Positions 37,106 to 49,363 of a stretch of DNA of 64,000 nt are shown one piece after another (the first letter of the stretch is position 1; every line of letters starts with the position of its first letter). The stretch is from Acipenser ruthenus (lineage: Eukaryota; Chordata; Actinopteri; Acipenseriformes; Acipenseridae). Location of the stretch: NCBI RefSeq assembly GCF_902713425.1, contig NC_081217.1, positions 22,060,159 to 22,124,158 of the forward strand, read 5' to 3'. Position numbers and translations under genes: made by a program. The notes beneath the pieces are model-generated. The model was given only the letters and a program-made list of their open reading frames with translations. It made no database searches and was not told the DNA's origin.

Positions 37106-37563
37106 AGATTGTGATTTATTAAGAATACACAAGTCAATGTGTTTGTCAAATGGCTTATTAAATTAAATGTGAAGAGAAAGGACATTTTAACTTTGGAAAG
37201 CAATCACACACACAAATGATGCACTGGAGTGAATTAGTTTGTCTGTCATCTTTTAGTTTTTTTTTTTTTTTTTTTTTTTTTGGCCAGTAGCTCCATCCCA
37301 GATACAGAGTCGAAGGCATGGTTTGCTCTCGGCCCCCACTCTCTGCCTCTCCCAGGAACGAGCGACACTGTACTTAAAATAGCGCTGGGCACATACCTGC
37401 TCTTTCCTTTTGGAGCCCGGCGCTCTCGGGTTACACTGCCGAGGATGTTTAATATATTGCAATTAGCGCAGAGCCGGCTCAGTGCTAGGCTGTGTGTGAG
37501 GGATAGCACTTCGTCAGCCCGCTGGGGAAAACTATCAAGAAGTCTCAAGAGGTCACTGCCAGG
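37106..37563 (+). promoter_or_regulatory. ampd1: ampd1 promoter and 5' UTR
   Basis: Only about 0.46 kb separates the last nras poly(A) signal from the ampd1 ATG. It contains a T run (about 37257-37281), a MEF2-like cttaaaatag (37373-37382, one base off CTAWWWWTAG) and a TATA-like tttaatatatt (37448-37458). Human AMPD1 is a muscle gene with MEF2 input, so the MEF2-like site fits, but one degenerate motif is weak evidence. Confidence 0.5.
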
Positions 37564-40500
37564 ATGCCTAAAGTCAAAGCTGCAGGTGAGTGGAAAATGA
37601 CTGCTTCTCTTCTCATGGGGGATTGAACCTGAGAGACGGACAGACAGGTCCTTCTGCCCTCTGTGCAGCTCATACAGGGCACTGCTGCTGCTGCTGCTGC
37701 TGAAGAGTGCAGTGGCACAGCCAGGGCCACAGATGAGACTCCCGTGGCATAGCAGTTTAAGCTATTGCAGGCTGTACTGTGATCTAATTAGCTGTCAAAG
37801 CCTGTGGCCTTTGTTGTTTAGGCTGTATTCACAGTCAAGTTTAATGTTGATTGTTGGATTAGACTTGCACAGTTTTAACAGTGTCTGGTTAACAGGCTTC
37901 CCACAAGATTTCAGCTGGCTATCTTAAATGTCCTCACACACCTTTTAGCTAGGCTAACTGGGTAAGACACGGTTTAGCTATGCTAATAAAAATACAAATA
38001 TGCATGCAGTTCACTATATATTCTGAAGAGCAAGACTACATTTTTTTAAAAAAAAGCTCTACCATTGTGTTTTTGTTAGCTGCTTCGTTTTGTCATCATA
38101 TTTTGCTTTTGCGATCTAGGGTAGTTACCAAAGATGTAAATAGAACCCTGTGTGCTTATTAAACTTTGTGTATTTTCAATTTTTTAAAATGCTTCTTTTA
38201 ATTTTTCTGAACATTTTTAAGAGTCGTTATCAGACAAATGTTTTGGAACAGGAAAACACCCCAAAGTCTTTTTTTAAATAGGTGGATACCAAATATAATG
38301 TAATTCCCCCGAAACAGTTACTAAATTAAGCAAGATTCTGAGGATCTGTTTAGCCTCGCAAGCACACACAGTCTCTTTGGGAGAGATTGATATGTCAGTT
38401 TGCAGCCCTTAAGTCTTGCCAGCTTAGAAATCACAGTATGTCATGCTGCTGGGAATCCCTACATGATACACAACACGTCTTGTGTAAAACCATCAGAACC
38501 CCACCCCTCGCCTGCTCTCCATTAGCACCATGGCAACAGAATACAATGGAACATTAATATTGGAACGCAGAAGACCACGGCACTTCTCGAAGGAGAATTT
38601 TATAGACGTAGCAACACACTTCCTACCTCGCCTGCCATTGGTAATTTACAGCATGTCACTCCCTTTCTAGAGGGTAGAAGAAGGGTTATTTTATTAGTGC
38701 ACTGGTGGTAGCGGTGGGATAGCGCTCAGCACAGTTCATTACAGTATGTATTATTTTACAAGAAATGGCCTGTGACTAACTCATTTTCTCCAAGTGATTT
38801 TCTAAAGGGGACTCAGGCATGCCTGTCTCTGCTGTAACATCCTGTTCTCTCTTGTCTCCCCGCTCCGGGTGTATTTCTCTCTGCCGGATCACCTCGCAGC
38901 CGCGGGATCGAGTAAGTATGGCGGCGCTGTCTGACTGGGGCTCTGTCTGCCTAGGGGGTTCATGACTGGCCCCTGTTTTCTGCGATCCCTGTATCTGATT
39001 TGGCCGCATGCATGTATGTTCTATAGTGTTTATTCTGGGATTGTTGGTCAAACTGTATGTTCCTTTAGCTAATAATGGTTAGCACTCTTTGCAACAAAGA
39101 CTAGAGTTACCCTACAGTAAATTATCTTCTAAAATCTATGGCCCACCACATCATAATAAAGAGGACAGAGGATACCCACCCCCAAATTCACTCACAAACC
39201 TTTATGATCACAGAGGCCCCTATTGCCTCTAACCGCAAACACACACACACACACACACACACACGTCTCTGCGCCTCTGCTGTCCCGTGTCAAGCCTGTG
39301 TGTTGCGGCTCGCTGTTACAGAGACCGACGCCAAGATGGTGGCCTTCGCGGAGAAGGTGTTTGCATCGGTAGTTGGAGATGAGGAAACCCGGGAGGAGAT
39401 CTCCATCTTCGACGTGTCTGAGGACTGTCCCATCATCCACCACGCGAGGAGTGACCAGCTACTGCTGGAGACGAAAGAGAGCACAGAGAAGAGGTGAGGG
39501 GAGGGGAGGGGAGGGGAGAGCAGGGTGCTGAAGGTGCCTGGCAGGTCACTATGAAGGGTCAGACTGTATGTTTGAAATAGGGTTATGAAGGTCCGATACA
39601 ACAAGCCACTGGTCAAGGTTGTGTACGTGGCTTAGTGACCAATACAAGGTTGAAAGTACATGGGGCGATAGTGATGGGAACATAGCAACTGTTTTATAGC
39701 CAATCAATGCTCAACACTTATATAAATGTAACCAATTAGCTTTGTAATAAGAACCTCACCTTTAGGAGCTGTTAAATACACTGAACTTAGATGCATCTCG
39801 GGCTATTTGGGAAACTGAAGGGGTGCAGTGCGCAGGCAGGGGCTGAAGGGGTGCAGTGCGCAGGCAGGGGCTGAAGGGGTGCAGTGCGCAGGCAGGGGCT
39901 GAAGGGGTGTAGTGCGCAGGCAGGGGATGAAGGGGTGCAGTGCGCAGGCAGGGGATGATGGGGTGCAGTGCACAGGCAGGGGATGAAGGGGTGCTGTGCA
40001 ATGACCACCTCTTGTTTTGCAGGAAGAAGCGTGCGTACCAGGCCCAAACCATGGCGGTCGCCATGAGTGAGAAGCAAAGCCTGATCTCCATCCAGGAGAG
40101 TGAAGTCGGCGTACCCACCTACCAGGATGTGCCAGCATTCCAGCGCGTTGCCATCCTCGGAGACTACGCCTCAGGGGTGCGCATCCCAGCCTGCCGGCCG
40201 CCGGCTTCATCCTTTAAATAGGGTTCTGGAACCAAGCAAAGCCAGGATTAGATGCATCATCCATAGCCATTAAACACAAGCTACAACTCAAGCCAGAAAC
40301 TTAATACATTCAATGACAAACGCTTGACTAGCAGTTATTATTTTATTTTTTTCTAGTTGAAACGCTTGTGTCAAGATTAGACACAGAAAGTTTATATGGG
40401 ACTCACATCGTCATTATTCTTCTTATTAACAAGGGATTACTGTACACTACAAACTAAATAAGCACCAGTGCTTTAGATAGCTTTGTTAAGACACACTCAT

Positions 40501-43500
40501 AAAACTAGAAATAGCAGCAAGCGGTTGCATTTCAACACTGATTAATGAATGAATTAATTCTAGAATGAAATCCATACGTATTCATCTTCAGGGTAGTCCT
40601 GTGAAGCCCCTTCCTGCTTCACTGGACTGTAGCCCCTGCTTCTCTCTCCTCCGCTGGGATCCAGAGAGGCCGATTAATCTCCTACTGTCCCAGCCTGCTG
40701 ACTCTGCTGTTAGTGATACGAGAAGAGTGGGGTTTGAAATCTTCACTCTAAACATAGCCTTGCCACCTTTTACCACAACCTCATGAGAATAGCAGGACAC
40801 AGGATCTTGCCAACACATTATTGTGCAGCAGGCGCTGCGTGTCGACAGCAATACAAAAGGAAACTTGATTCACTACAAGGTGGTGAACCTTTAACTTAAC
40901 CAGCTTGTGGATCTGGCTTGTGTTTCACACGTCTACTGAACTCAAAGGTTGGGTGGGTTTATAGAGTTTATATAGGGTCGTCCTGATCTTTTTATCTTTT
41001 ATAATTCCCTAGATGACCGTGGAGGACTTTGAGCTGGTGTGTAACGGACTGTACCGTGCGCTGACTATCCGTGAGAAGTACATGAGACTGTCCTATCAGC
41101 GCTTCCCCTCCACAGCCTCCAAATACCTGCGTGCCATCGAGGGGGAGACCTGGAAGAGTGAGGACCAGGTGCAGCCAGGTAACCCTCAGCACTGCTGCTG
41201 CTAACCCCTGGGCTGCATCCAAGGACTTCTCCGTTGCGCCATTGCTAGTCTTGCTGGTGGTTCTGCTTGCTAGGTTTTCTTCAGGGTAATATAACAAGAC
41301 AAAGCCTCTTGAATTCGCTTCTCTATGCTCCTTGTCTGCCAGTGTTCACCTCTCCACCGAAGCCAGGCGAGAACCCTCTTTCGCTTGATGGTCTACCTGA
41401 GAACCTTGGCTACCACGCCCGCATGAAGGACGGAGTGATCTATGTCTACCCCAGCAAGGAAGCAGCAGGCAAGAACCAGCCTAAAGACCTGTCCTACCCC
41501 GACTACGAGACCTTCATCGACGACATGAACTTCCTCATCGCTCTCATCGCACAGGGACCCACGTGAGTACCCCCCGGCCTCCTTCATCTGCTGTGCCCTG
41601 CAAATAGGGCAGGCTAGAGGCACGGCTTTCTCTCACGCCCCCTAGGGGAAGGAGGTCGCCTCGAGGCACGGAAACTGATGTGTTCCCTGACAGCTCCAAG
41701 GGGAAGGGCGGTCCCTCCGGTCCAGGGCAGGCTTGAGGTATGGAGACTGAGCTGAGCAGTGCTAATGTGCATAAAGCAAGGCACCCTTGCCGCTGCTGCG
41801 GAGCTTGTGAAAGGCGCTGGACTGACCGTCTTCATTTCCTTTCTGTCTATTTCTCCCACTCAGTAAGACCTACACCCACCACCGGCTGAAGTTTCTGCAG
41901 TCCAAGTTCAACGTGCATGAGATGCTGAACGAGACGGAAGAGATGAAGGAGGTGAAAAACAACCCTCACAGAGACTTTTACAACTGCAGGAAGGTACGAG
42001 AGGCTGGAGAGAGAGAGAGACCGCACAGAGGGGCAAGGCTCTCAACTGACACCTTGGGCTCCATTGCTCTAAACAGAAAGGGATATAAACACTGACACTG
42101 TTTAATTAATAATGCACATCTCTTTTAGCTTATTTCTGTCTGTAGAAATACCCAACGTTTAGATCAATTGACTAGAGCCCTTGTTTTTAAAATGACATTT
42201 TTGTACATATTTAAGAAGAGTGTAACCTCACAAGCATTGTGTTTTAAACACGTGGATCAGCTAAAAACAGAAACCCTACGTGTTTGTCACGGTTGGCAGT
42301 GCAGCGTTGATGCAGACACAGCTCTCGCTCTGTGGTTTCCAGGTGGACACTCACATCCACGCAGCAGCCTGCATGAACCAGAAACACCTGCTGCGCTTCA
42401 TCAAGAAGTCGTACCGAGTGGACGCGGACCGGGTCGTGCACGACGCCAAGGGCAGCAAGATGACTCTGAAGGAGCTCTTCGCATCTCTCAAGCTGCACCC
42501 CTACGACCTCACTGTGGACTCGCTCGACGTCCACGCCGTGAGTATCCCAGCACGGAGCAAACCACTTTGCCGACTCGCTTCCGGGGGGCGAGTTTCACAA
42601 TGCCGCTCTTAGAAACCCCAACACCTGATCTCAGACCTCTCTTGCAATTCGAAGGAGTTCAGGGATGGTTTTAAGGTGATACACAGATCCCAGCAGATTA
42701 AGAAGGAAGACTTTTTTCTTTGATTCCCCAAGACATGATCTGCACCATACCATTGCAAGGAGTGGGTATCTCGGCAGGCTAATTCACTCAACCCAGGATC
42801 AATCACAGCTGGATTTATTTTTAGACCATTTTACAGCACTGTAGAATGCCCCTGAAATGCATCAACCACCTCTCTGTGGATCTCCCTGGATTACCCCTGA
42901 TCCCAGATTCCCTGGTCCTGTAAAACTACTAAAAATAAAATTCCACACCTTAGCCTCTCATGCCTTCCACCTCTGAAATCCTTGGGTCAGCTCAGTGAGT
43001 TTGGTGCTTTAGTTTAATCACAAAACCGCCACCGACCTCCTTTCTGTCCAACTTCACAGGGCAGGCAGACCTTCCAGCGCTTCGACAAATTCAACGCCAA
43101 GTACAACCCAGTGGGGGCGAGCGAGCTGCGCGATTTGTACATGAAGACAGAGAACTACATCGACGGGGAGTACTTCGCCACCATCATCAAGGTGACTGCA
43201 AAAAACAGCACTGCCCAGCACGAGGCTGTGTGACTGCATCACTGCGTCAATCTAACCCTAACCCTAACACAAGCCATGTGACTGTATCACTGCATCGGTC
43301 ATGCCTGGGAGTTAGAATGTGCAGTAACCAGTAAGCTAGTTCTAGGAAATCTCACCGTTGGCTTCGTAGGTCTCACATTTTTCCTATAAGAAATCTCATT
43401 GGTTGTACATTAGGAGTGTGACAGTGTGTGCCGTTTGCACTCATTTTAATATTGATACTGACCAGTTCTCTGCCCCCCTCCCCGACAGGAAGTGGGCTCC

Positions 43501-46500
43501 GACCTGGAGGATTCCAGGTACCAGTATGCGGAGCCCCGCCTGTCCATCTACGGGCGCTCTCCCAAGGAGTGGACCAACCTGGCCAACTGGTTCACCAAGC
43601 ACCAGGTCTACTCTCCTAACCTGAAGTGGATGATCCAGGTCCCCAGAATCTAGTACGTCTCTTTCTAAAAACGCACTTGTTTCTTTCCCTCAGTGTCCAA
43701 CACAAGGGAATCAGAGATGCAACTCTGACTCCCCCCTGCGTTGTCTTTGCATGCTGAATGATAAAAAGGGGGGCATCTGTAATTGGGTAATATTAGCGGT
43801 TTTATCGTCTCACCTGGATTAGGGTAATAATTTGTTTATTCTACTTATTTGCTTATTAATTTATTCATTATTTTAGTGACATTTTCAGATCCAAGAACTT
43901 TGTCCCACATTTTGGGAAAATGCTGGAGAACATTTTCCTGCCTGCTTTCGAAGCCACTATCAACCCCCAGAGCAACAAGGAGCTGAGCGTGCTGCTGAAA
44001 CACGTGAGTGAGGGCGAGCCAGCCAGGAGCAGGCAGTCTGCATCTTATCTCTGCAGACATACCGTAGGGGAAACTTTGCTAAGGGCGAGGGAAGCGTGGG
44101 AGTGTTGGAGCGGGGAGGGGAATTTGAATCCCAACACGTGCAAAGACAGAAGTAGGGATGGTGACGAGGCCCCTCTTTCCTGGCCCCCAGGTGACAGGGT
44201 TCGACAGCGTGGACGACGAGTCCAAACACAGCGGCCACATGTTCTGCACCAAGAGCCCCAAGCCCGAGGAGTGGACCGCTGAGAAGAACCCGTCCTACAC
44301 CTACTACATCTACTACATGTACGCCAACATCATGGTGCTGAACCAGCTGCGCAAGTGAGTGATTCACTGATGGGCTTGCATTGCAAGGGTCTGTGAAAGA
44401 AGGGGGACTGAACAGCAACCTCTCCGGAGAAAATGGCAATAAAATCACCATTAATAATGCCAAATAGAAATTGCTGGATGCGTGTATTATGCATTATAAG
44501 GAGCACTGCTGTTTTGGGTCTTTTGCATGCACAGAGACGAAATTTGAAATGCCCAATTATTTTTAGGCTCAGCTCACCGCTACCACCTCTGCACTGACTC
44601 GGGAGGGGCGAAGATGAACACACGCTGTCCTCCGAAGCATGTGCCGTCAGCCGCCCGCTTCTTTACACTCAGCAGACTCACCGTGCAGCCGCCTCAGAGC
44701 TACAGCGTCGGAGGACAACGCAGCTCTGGGCAGCTTACAGGCATGCCCGCAGGCGCCCGGCCAGACTACAGGGGTCGCTGGTGCGCGGTGAGCCGAGGAC
44801 ACACTGGCCGACCTAACCCTCCCTCCCCCCGGACGACGCTTGGCGAATTGAGCGCCGCCCCCTGGAGCTCCCGTCCACGGTCAGCTGTGGAATAGCCTGG
44901 ACTCGAACCGGCGACGTCCAGGCTATAGAGCGCATCCTGCACTCTAGCGAGTGCTTTTACTGGATGCGCCACTCGGGAGCAATATCATGGGTTTTTAACT
45001 TGACAGCTGTGCAGTATGTTCTAGAAACGGGGTGGCATTCGTACACTGGATATTTTGACAAATGTTAAACAGTGATTGGTTGATTTGTCAACGTGGTATA
45101 TAATAACACCATTGCCTCTTGTGTGTGTGCGTGTCTCTCTGTGTGTGTGTCTCTCTCTCTCTGTGTCTCTCTCTGTGTGCGTGCGCGCAGGGAGCGCGGG
45201 ATGAACACTTTCCAGTTCCGTCCTCACTGTGGAGAGGCGGGGGCCGTCACTCACCTACTCGCCGCCTTCATGACGGCCGACAACATCTCTCACGGGCTCA
45301 ACCTCAAGAAGGTCAGTCTGGGGTCAGTGGCACTACCGCGCACTGTCCACTCGTATTCACTCTGAAGACCAGTCCCAGCTAGGCACTGACGCCTAATTAC
45401 AGAAATCCTATCTGCTGAGCGCTTCCATGTGATTTACAGGTTTCCCCTGTGCACTTTGGAAAGAATGACGATGTAGCATTTTGTATTTTAAAACACATCT
45501 TGTGCTACAGTTAAAGAAATGTAATGCATTGAGTTTCTTTTAGCGTTTCTAAATTCGTCTGCATCGAGTGTTTTTCTGGACATACTAAGTTCCAGTCTGA
45601 GGCAGATGACAGTAGCGCTGCACCCTCATTTGGTCTGTGCCCTGCATTGTAAGGTGATGTAATGCAGTTCAGTGGAAAGCCTCAGATTGATGTGTTTGTG
45701 CTGTTGGGTGTGCTTTTACAGAGCCCGGTGCTGCAGTACCTGTACTTCCTGGCACAGATCCCCATCGCCATGTCTCCTCTCAGCAACAACAGCCTCTTTC
45801 TGGAGTACGCCAAGAACCCCCTGCGGGAGTTTCACCAGAAGGGTCTGGTCATCTCCCTCTCCACCGATGACCCCATGCAGTTCCACTACACCAAGGTGAG
45901 GCATGGTGGAGCGCTGGCTTACTAGAGCACGGGGATCGGGGTCCCTTCCACTCCTGGTCTTCATTCCAACCCTGTTCTGAATTGTTAAATGAACCAATCA
46001 GTCCTCCATCCAGACCCCGCAGTAGTGAATGATGTCATGTTACCTGTTAAACCTGGAGTGGAATGGCCCACCAAGGCCAGGACTGGATAATTCTGGCATA
46101 GAGGAGTAGAGCATTGGGGGGGGATCAGAAACTAGAGAAATCGACCAATCATTTGTCTGCTTGGCTTGAGGTTCTCATAGTTTTGCTGAATAGGAATGGA
46201 GCAGTGCAGGGTGATAGAACTGGGAATCTTTAACTTAGAAATTGTACAGCTGCATATTAACTCACTAACTAAATTCCTAAAAGGCCCCCAGCAAAAAAAA
46301 ATGAAGAACGCTGGTCAGCCATCATGGAGATCCTTGGAAGACAGGGCAGCATCACCGTTCACGACTCCAGCATTGGAGGCATCGGGGTTAAGTGTGAAGG
46401 TGTTTTAAAGGAGTGAATGACAGACCGCAGCCCCTCAGTAACAGAGCGTGTGTGTGTTTGTTCCAGGAGCCCCTCATGGAGGAGTACGCTATCGCTGCCC

Positions 46501-47104
46501 AGGTGTTCAAGCTGTCTACCTGCGACATGTGTGAGATCTCCAAGAACAGCGTGCTGCAGAGCGGACTCTCCATGGAGGTGAGTTCCTTCACAGCCGTTCC
46601 TCCTGCGCGCTCCACAGAACGAAAAAAACAGGGACCACCCATATGGAACTGATCCAGTTTTGCACAATTACACGGTTTAGGAAACGCACTTGGTTATTAA
46701 TCCCTTTGAAGGAAATCTGTTGGTGGAAGTAGATTACAGCAGGAATCTTTGGCAAGGCACGGCACAGATCCTGTCGTGGTGCTATCAGGGTAAGGTAATG
46801 GAATGCATGATTCTAGATTCATTAGTGCCGTCGGAGCACTGCTGCCACGGAAGAATGACACGGGTACAGACAGTAGAATGATAGCGAGGGGAGTGAAACA
46901 GGTCCCGGGTCCTCGCTCACAGGGCTGGATCTCTTCTTTCCTCAGGAGAAGACACATTTCTTGGGGCCGAACTTCCTGAAGGAGGGTCCCGAGGGGAACG
47001 ACATCCGCAAGACCAACGTGGCTCAGATCCGCATGGCCTACCGCTACGAGACCATCTGCTACGAATTCAACCTCATCAAGGAGGAGCTCAAATCATCCGA
47101 CTGA
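37564..47104 (+). CDS. ampd1: AMP deaminase 1 (muscle isoform)
   Basis: Converts AMP to IMP and ammonia in the purine nucleotide cycle of skeletal muscle; the enzyme is a zinc-dependent tetramer. Exons: 37564-37585, 38900-38911, 39322-39493, 40023-40176, 41013-41178, 41343-41562, 41864-41993, 42343-42537, 43060-43191, 43489-43652, 43877-44003, 44191-44354, 45191-45311, 45722-45895, 46467-46577, 46946-47104. Phase is kept across all junctions, giving 740 aa with exon 2. Key motifs: [19 protein letters not shown] (metal-binding His), [41 protein letters not shown] and [20 protein letters not shown]. The C terminus reads [17 protein letters not shown]. The variable N terminus is MPKVKAA. Human AMPD1 has the same 16-exon layout. 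It is the muscle paralogue by synteny with NRAS and DENND2C and by the 12-nt exon 2. Confidence 0.97.
38900..38911 (+). other. ampd1: 12-nt cassette exon 2 of ampd1
   Basis: Twelve bases (ccgcgggatcga) lie between acceptor acctcgcag and donor gtaagta. Inclusion gives MPKVKAA-AGSK-TDAKM; skipping keeps frame as MPKVKAE-TDAKM. Human AMPD1 exon 2 is also 12 nt and alternatively spliced, and carries the common Q12X nonsense variant. The conserved size, phase and place identify it. Confidence 0.85.
39496..39517 (+). repeat. (GAGGG)n at the ampd1 exon 3 donor
   Basis: The donor gtgagg of exon 3 runs straight into four to five gaggg units: GGGGAGGGGAGGGGAGGGG begins at 39498. It fits a G-quadruplex pattern. 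Confidence 0.93.
39815..39998. repeat. 28-bp minisatellite in ampd1 intron 3
   Basis: About 6.5 units of the type ctgaaggggtgcagtgcgc followed by aggcagggg, starting at 39815, 39843, 39871, 39899, 39927, 39955 and 39983. The later units carry atgaagg or atgatgg. The array ends about 24 bp before the exon 4 acceptor (exon 4 starts at 40023). Confidence 0.96.
44541..44980 (-). repeat. tRNA-derived SINE, minus orientation, about 440 bp
   Basis: Read on the minus strand it begins gctcccgagtggcgcatcca at 44980 (A-box-like TGGCGCATCCAG) and has a perfect B box GGTTCGAGTCC (44909-44899). A GC-rich body follows. It sits in ampd1 intron 12, between exons ending 44354 and starting 45191. The sequence resembles SINEs I associate with acipenseriform fish. 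The 3' limit is approximate. Confidence 0.8.
45950..46085. repeat. Interspersed repeat fragment in ampd1 intron 14
   Basis: The phrases tcttcattccaaccctg, taaatgaaccaatcag and ggccaggactggataattc resemble the repeat at 1688-1800. Family and ends are uncertain. Confidence 0.4.
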
Positions 47105-47270
47105 ACCAGCAGCCCGGAAGAGATCCCCTTTACCCTTCACCAGCTTCAGCCTTAAAACTCTGAAAACTCAATAAAGGATCGTCAATTAATATTGCACCTG
47201 CACAGGCATCATACCCATGTGCATGCACAGATGGATTCAAATAAAGTGCCTCCTTTTCATCAAACAAATC
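47105..47270 (+). other. ampd1: ampd1 3' UTR with two poly(A) signals
   Basis: AATAAA occurs at 47170-47175 and 47240-47245, so the 3' UTR is short (about 90-160 nt), as is usual for AMPD1. Confidence 0.8.
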
Positions 47271-47523
47271 GGGCTTGTTGTGATATTTTATTCTAAGATG
47301 CGAATAATTTGCTTCTCTCCACCTGGGCACATTTGTATGTATGTATTTTTTTTTTTTAATTACTGATTGGTCAGCAACTGAAATCTACCTAGCAACACTG
47401 GCTGAAATCCACCAATGAGAAGAAGACTAGCACGCTGTGACAGGCAGGACAATGAACCTTCCGTCAGGTAACCTCTATCCTTCCATGCATCATAAATACC
47501 TTCATAATGCAATCCTGTCTGCT

Positions 47524-47540
47524 TCCACAAGGGGGCGGCA
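47524..47540 (+). promoter_or_regulatory. CTCF-like site
   Basis: ttccacaagggggcggc fits the CTCF core (CCANNAGRKGGC) on the + strand. It lies about 0.27 kb past the ampd1 end, between ampd1 and dennd2c. Occupancy is unknown. Confidence 0.45.
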
Positions 47541-49302
47541 GCCTGTTGTTTAAGCCGTGATCTCTCGTTATGTCATCCCTCAGCCTCAAGCCACAGCCAG
47601 AACGATTCGATTAGCATGTTTCAAAAAGGAATGTTTCTATTGTCGGTTGTTTGTCTGTTCCTTACCAGTGTGGTTTTAGTTTGCGTGTGCTGACTGTGCT
47701 GTGTTGTGCCCTGCAGTGAATGCAAATACCTCCGTGACAAAGATATAGTCGTGGCCAGACATGTAGGGAATGGCGTTCTGTGCACACGTGGGCACAGAGT
47801 GTTCCTGTGGTATTGTTGGAGGGGAAAGAGGCAGTCTTGTCCAGTCTTGGAGGTTGCAGTGATTTGAGCCATCTGTGCTTGGCACAAAAAAAGTGCCCCT
47901 TACTGTAACCCCCGACCCCTCGTTTATAATGTATGTTTAATGCATTGGCAGAACATGAAACATACAAGTGGTTTCACCTCGGGGGTGAGCGAGCAGCTAA
48001 GTGCAGATCGGGGTGTGTTTCAGCTGTTCTCTCACTGGTGGATGCCTTGGAAAGCAGCAGCAAACAGCATCCTGTTGCTTCCTCCGTCCCAGGCTGGGTT
48101 CAAACCAGTCAAAGGACAGGGCCTGACCTCTGAAGGAGCTCCCCTCACACACCCACCTCCCTGCTCCGTTTCAAAATGGTGACAGCTAACGAAATGATTC
48201 CAGGGATCTTCACTGTCCTGTACAGGTGTACCCCTCTGTACTGTTCATTCCTCACTGTGAAAGAGACACCAGCTGTCCCTCAGTCCTACCAGTGTGTTTA
48301 CATTGTGTACATGCGCTGTATTTTCAAGCTGCAGGACATTCCTCTTTCCCTTTTCTATTAGGCCTTCTCCCCTTCTGAGATGTGCGTGGTCATCACATCT
48401 CCTATCACATCTACCTGCAGCAGCAGGAGGTTATTAACTCACCTGTTGCTCCTGGCAACCAAACTACAATGAGATCAAAGGGGAAAGGGGATCTAATTTT
48501 TCCAAATCCAAATGCTTTTGTTTACTGTTTTTGAAATACTCATGTTAAAAAACACATGTGAACTATTTATTGTTTATAATAACATTGTGGAGGGAACTTA
48601 ATTATGTAAAATTCCAAGACTCCAGAATCCTATACAAATGCCTCACCCTGGTTTATATTGCTGTATTTTACATTCATATCTCTCTCTCTCTCTACCCCTC
48701 TATATTTTGTTGTGTAGGCCTGTTTAAAAAGCTGTGTCGGTCCATCACATTGTCCTTGACCCCCAAACTCTCCTGAAATCCCTAAAAAAAACTTAGAAAG
48801 TGACTCAGAAATTTAGACTGGCAAGACCTTAGCACGTTAACGCGTTGTGACGTTGTGATGTCACTCGTCCTTGCAGATATCTGAATGTCACATTTCCTTG
48901 TTTGTGTGTCTCTAAGTTTATTTTTCATTTCTGTGGCGCCTCCTTTACAACAGACCGCAGTTAAACTGCCTGCAGATTCGGGGAGGGGGGAGAGAGACCG
49001 ACCGAGACCCGAGTGACTGACAGCGACGCTTCCCAATCCCACTCTGCTGAGTTAGAGGAAAAAAAAAAAAACTTCCTGTCAACTTTCAAAACCTCCTGGC
49101 TGGAAATGAATCATGCAAACAATTATTCCTCGCTCTAAAGCAACCCTTTGAACGACCACATGCCGAAAACCACAGACGACACAGAGTCCGGGAGAATGAA
49201 AAGACGTTAAAATATAAACCTGCACAGGCGGGTCAGGTTTGTGGACAGGAGGAGAGCGGCGTTTCTTCGTCACAGTTTTGAGTCGGATTGTTGGAACTGG
49301 AG

Positions 49303-49360
<58 letters not shown>
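49303..49360. repeat. (ATA)n microsatellite
   Basis: About 19 perfect ata/aat units. An apparent poly-Asn or poly-Leu frame through it is not a gene. Confidence 0.97.

Positions 49361-49363
<3 letters not shown>

Noticed and set aside
39762-40210. Minus-strand frames of about 100-135 codons in ampd1 intron 3
   Set aside because: They read through the 28-bp minisatellite and exon 4 in antisense, with no start context or homology.
43250-43268. ctaaccctaaccctaac resembling telomere repeat
   Set aside because: Only about three hexamers occur inside an ampd1 intron; this is too short to mean a telomere remnant.
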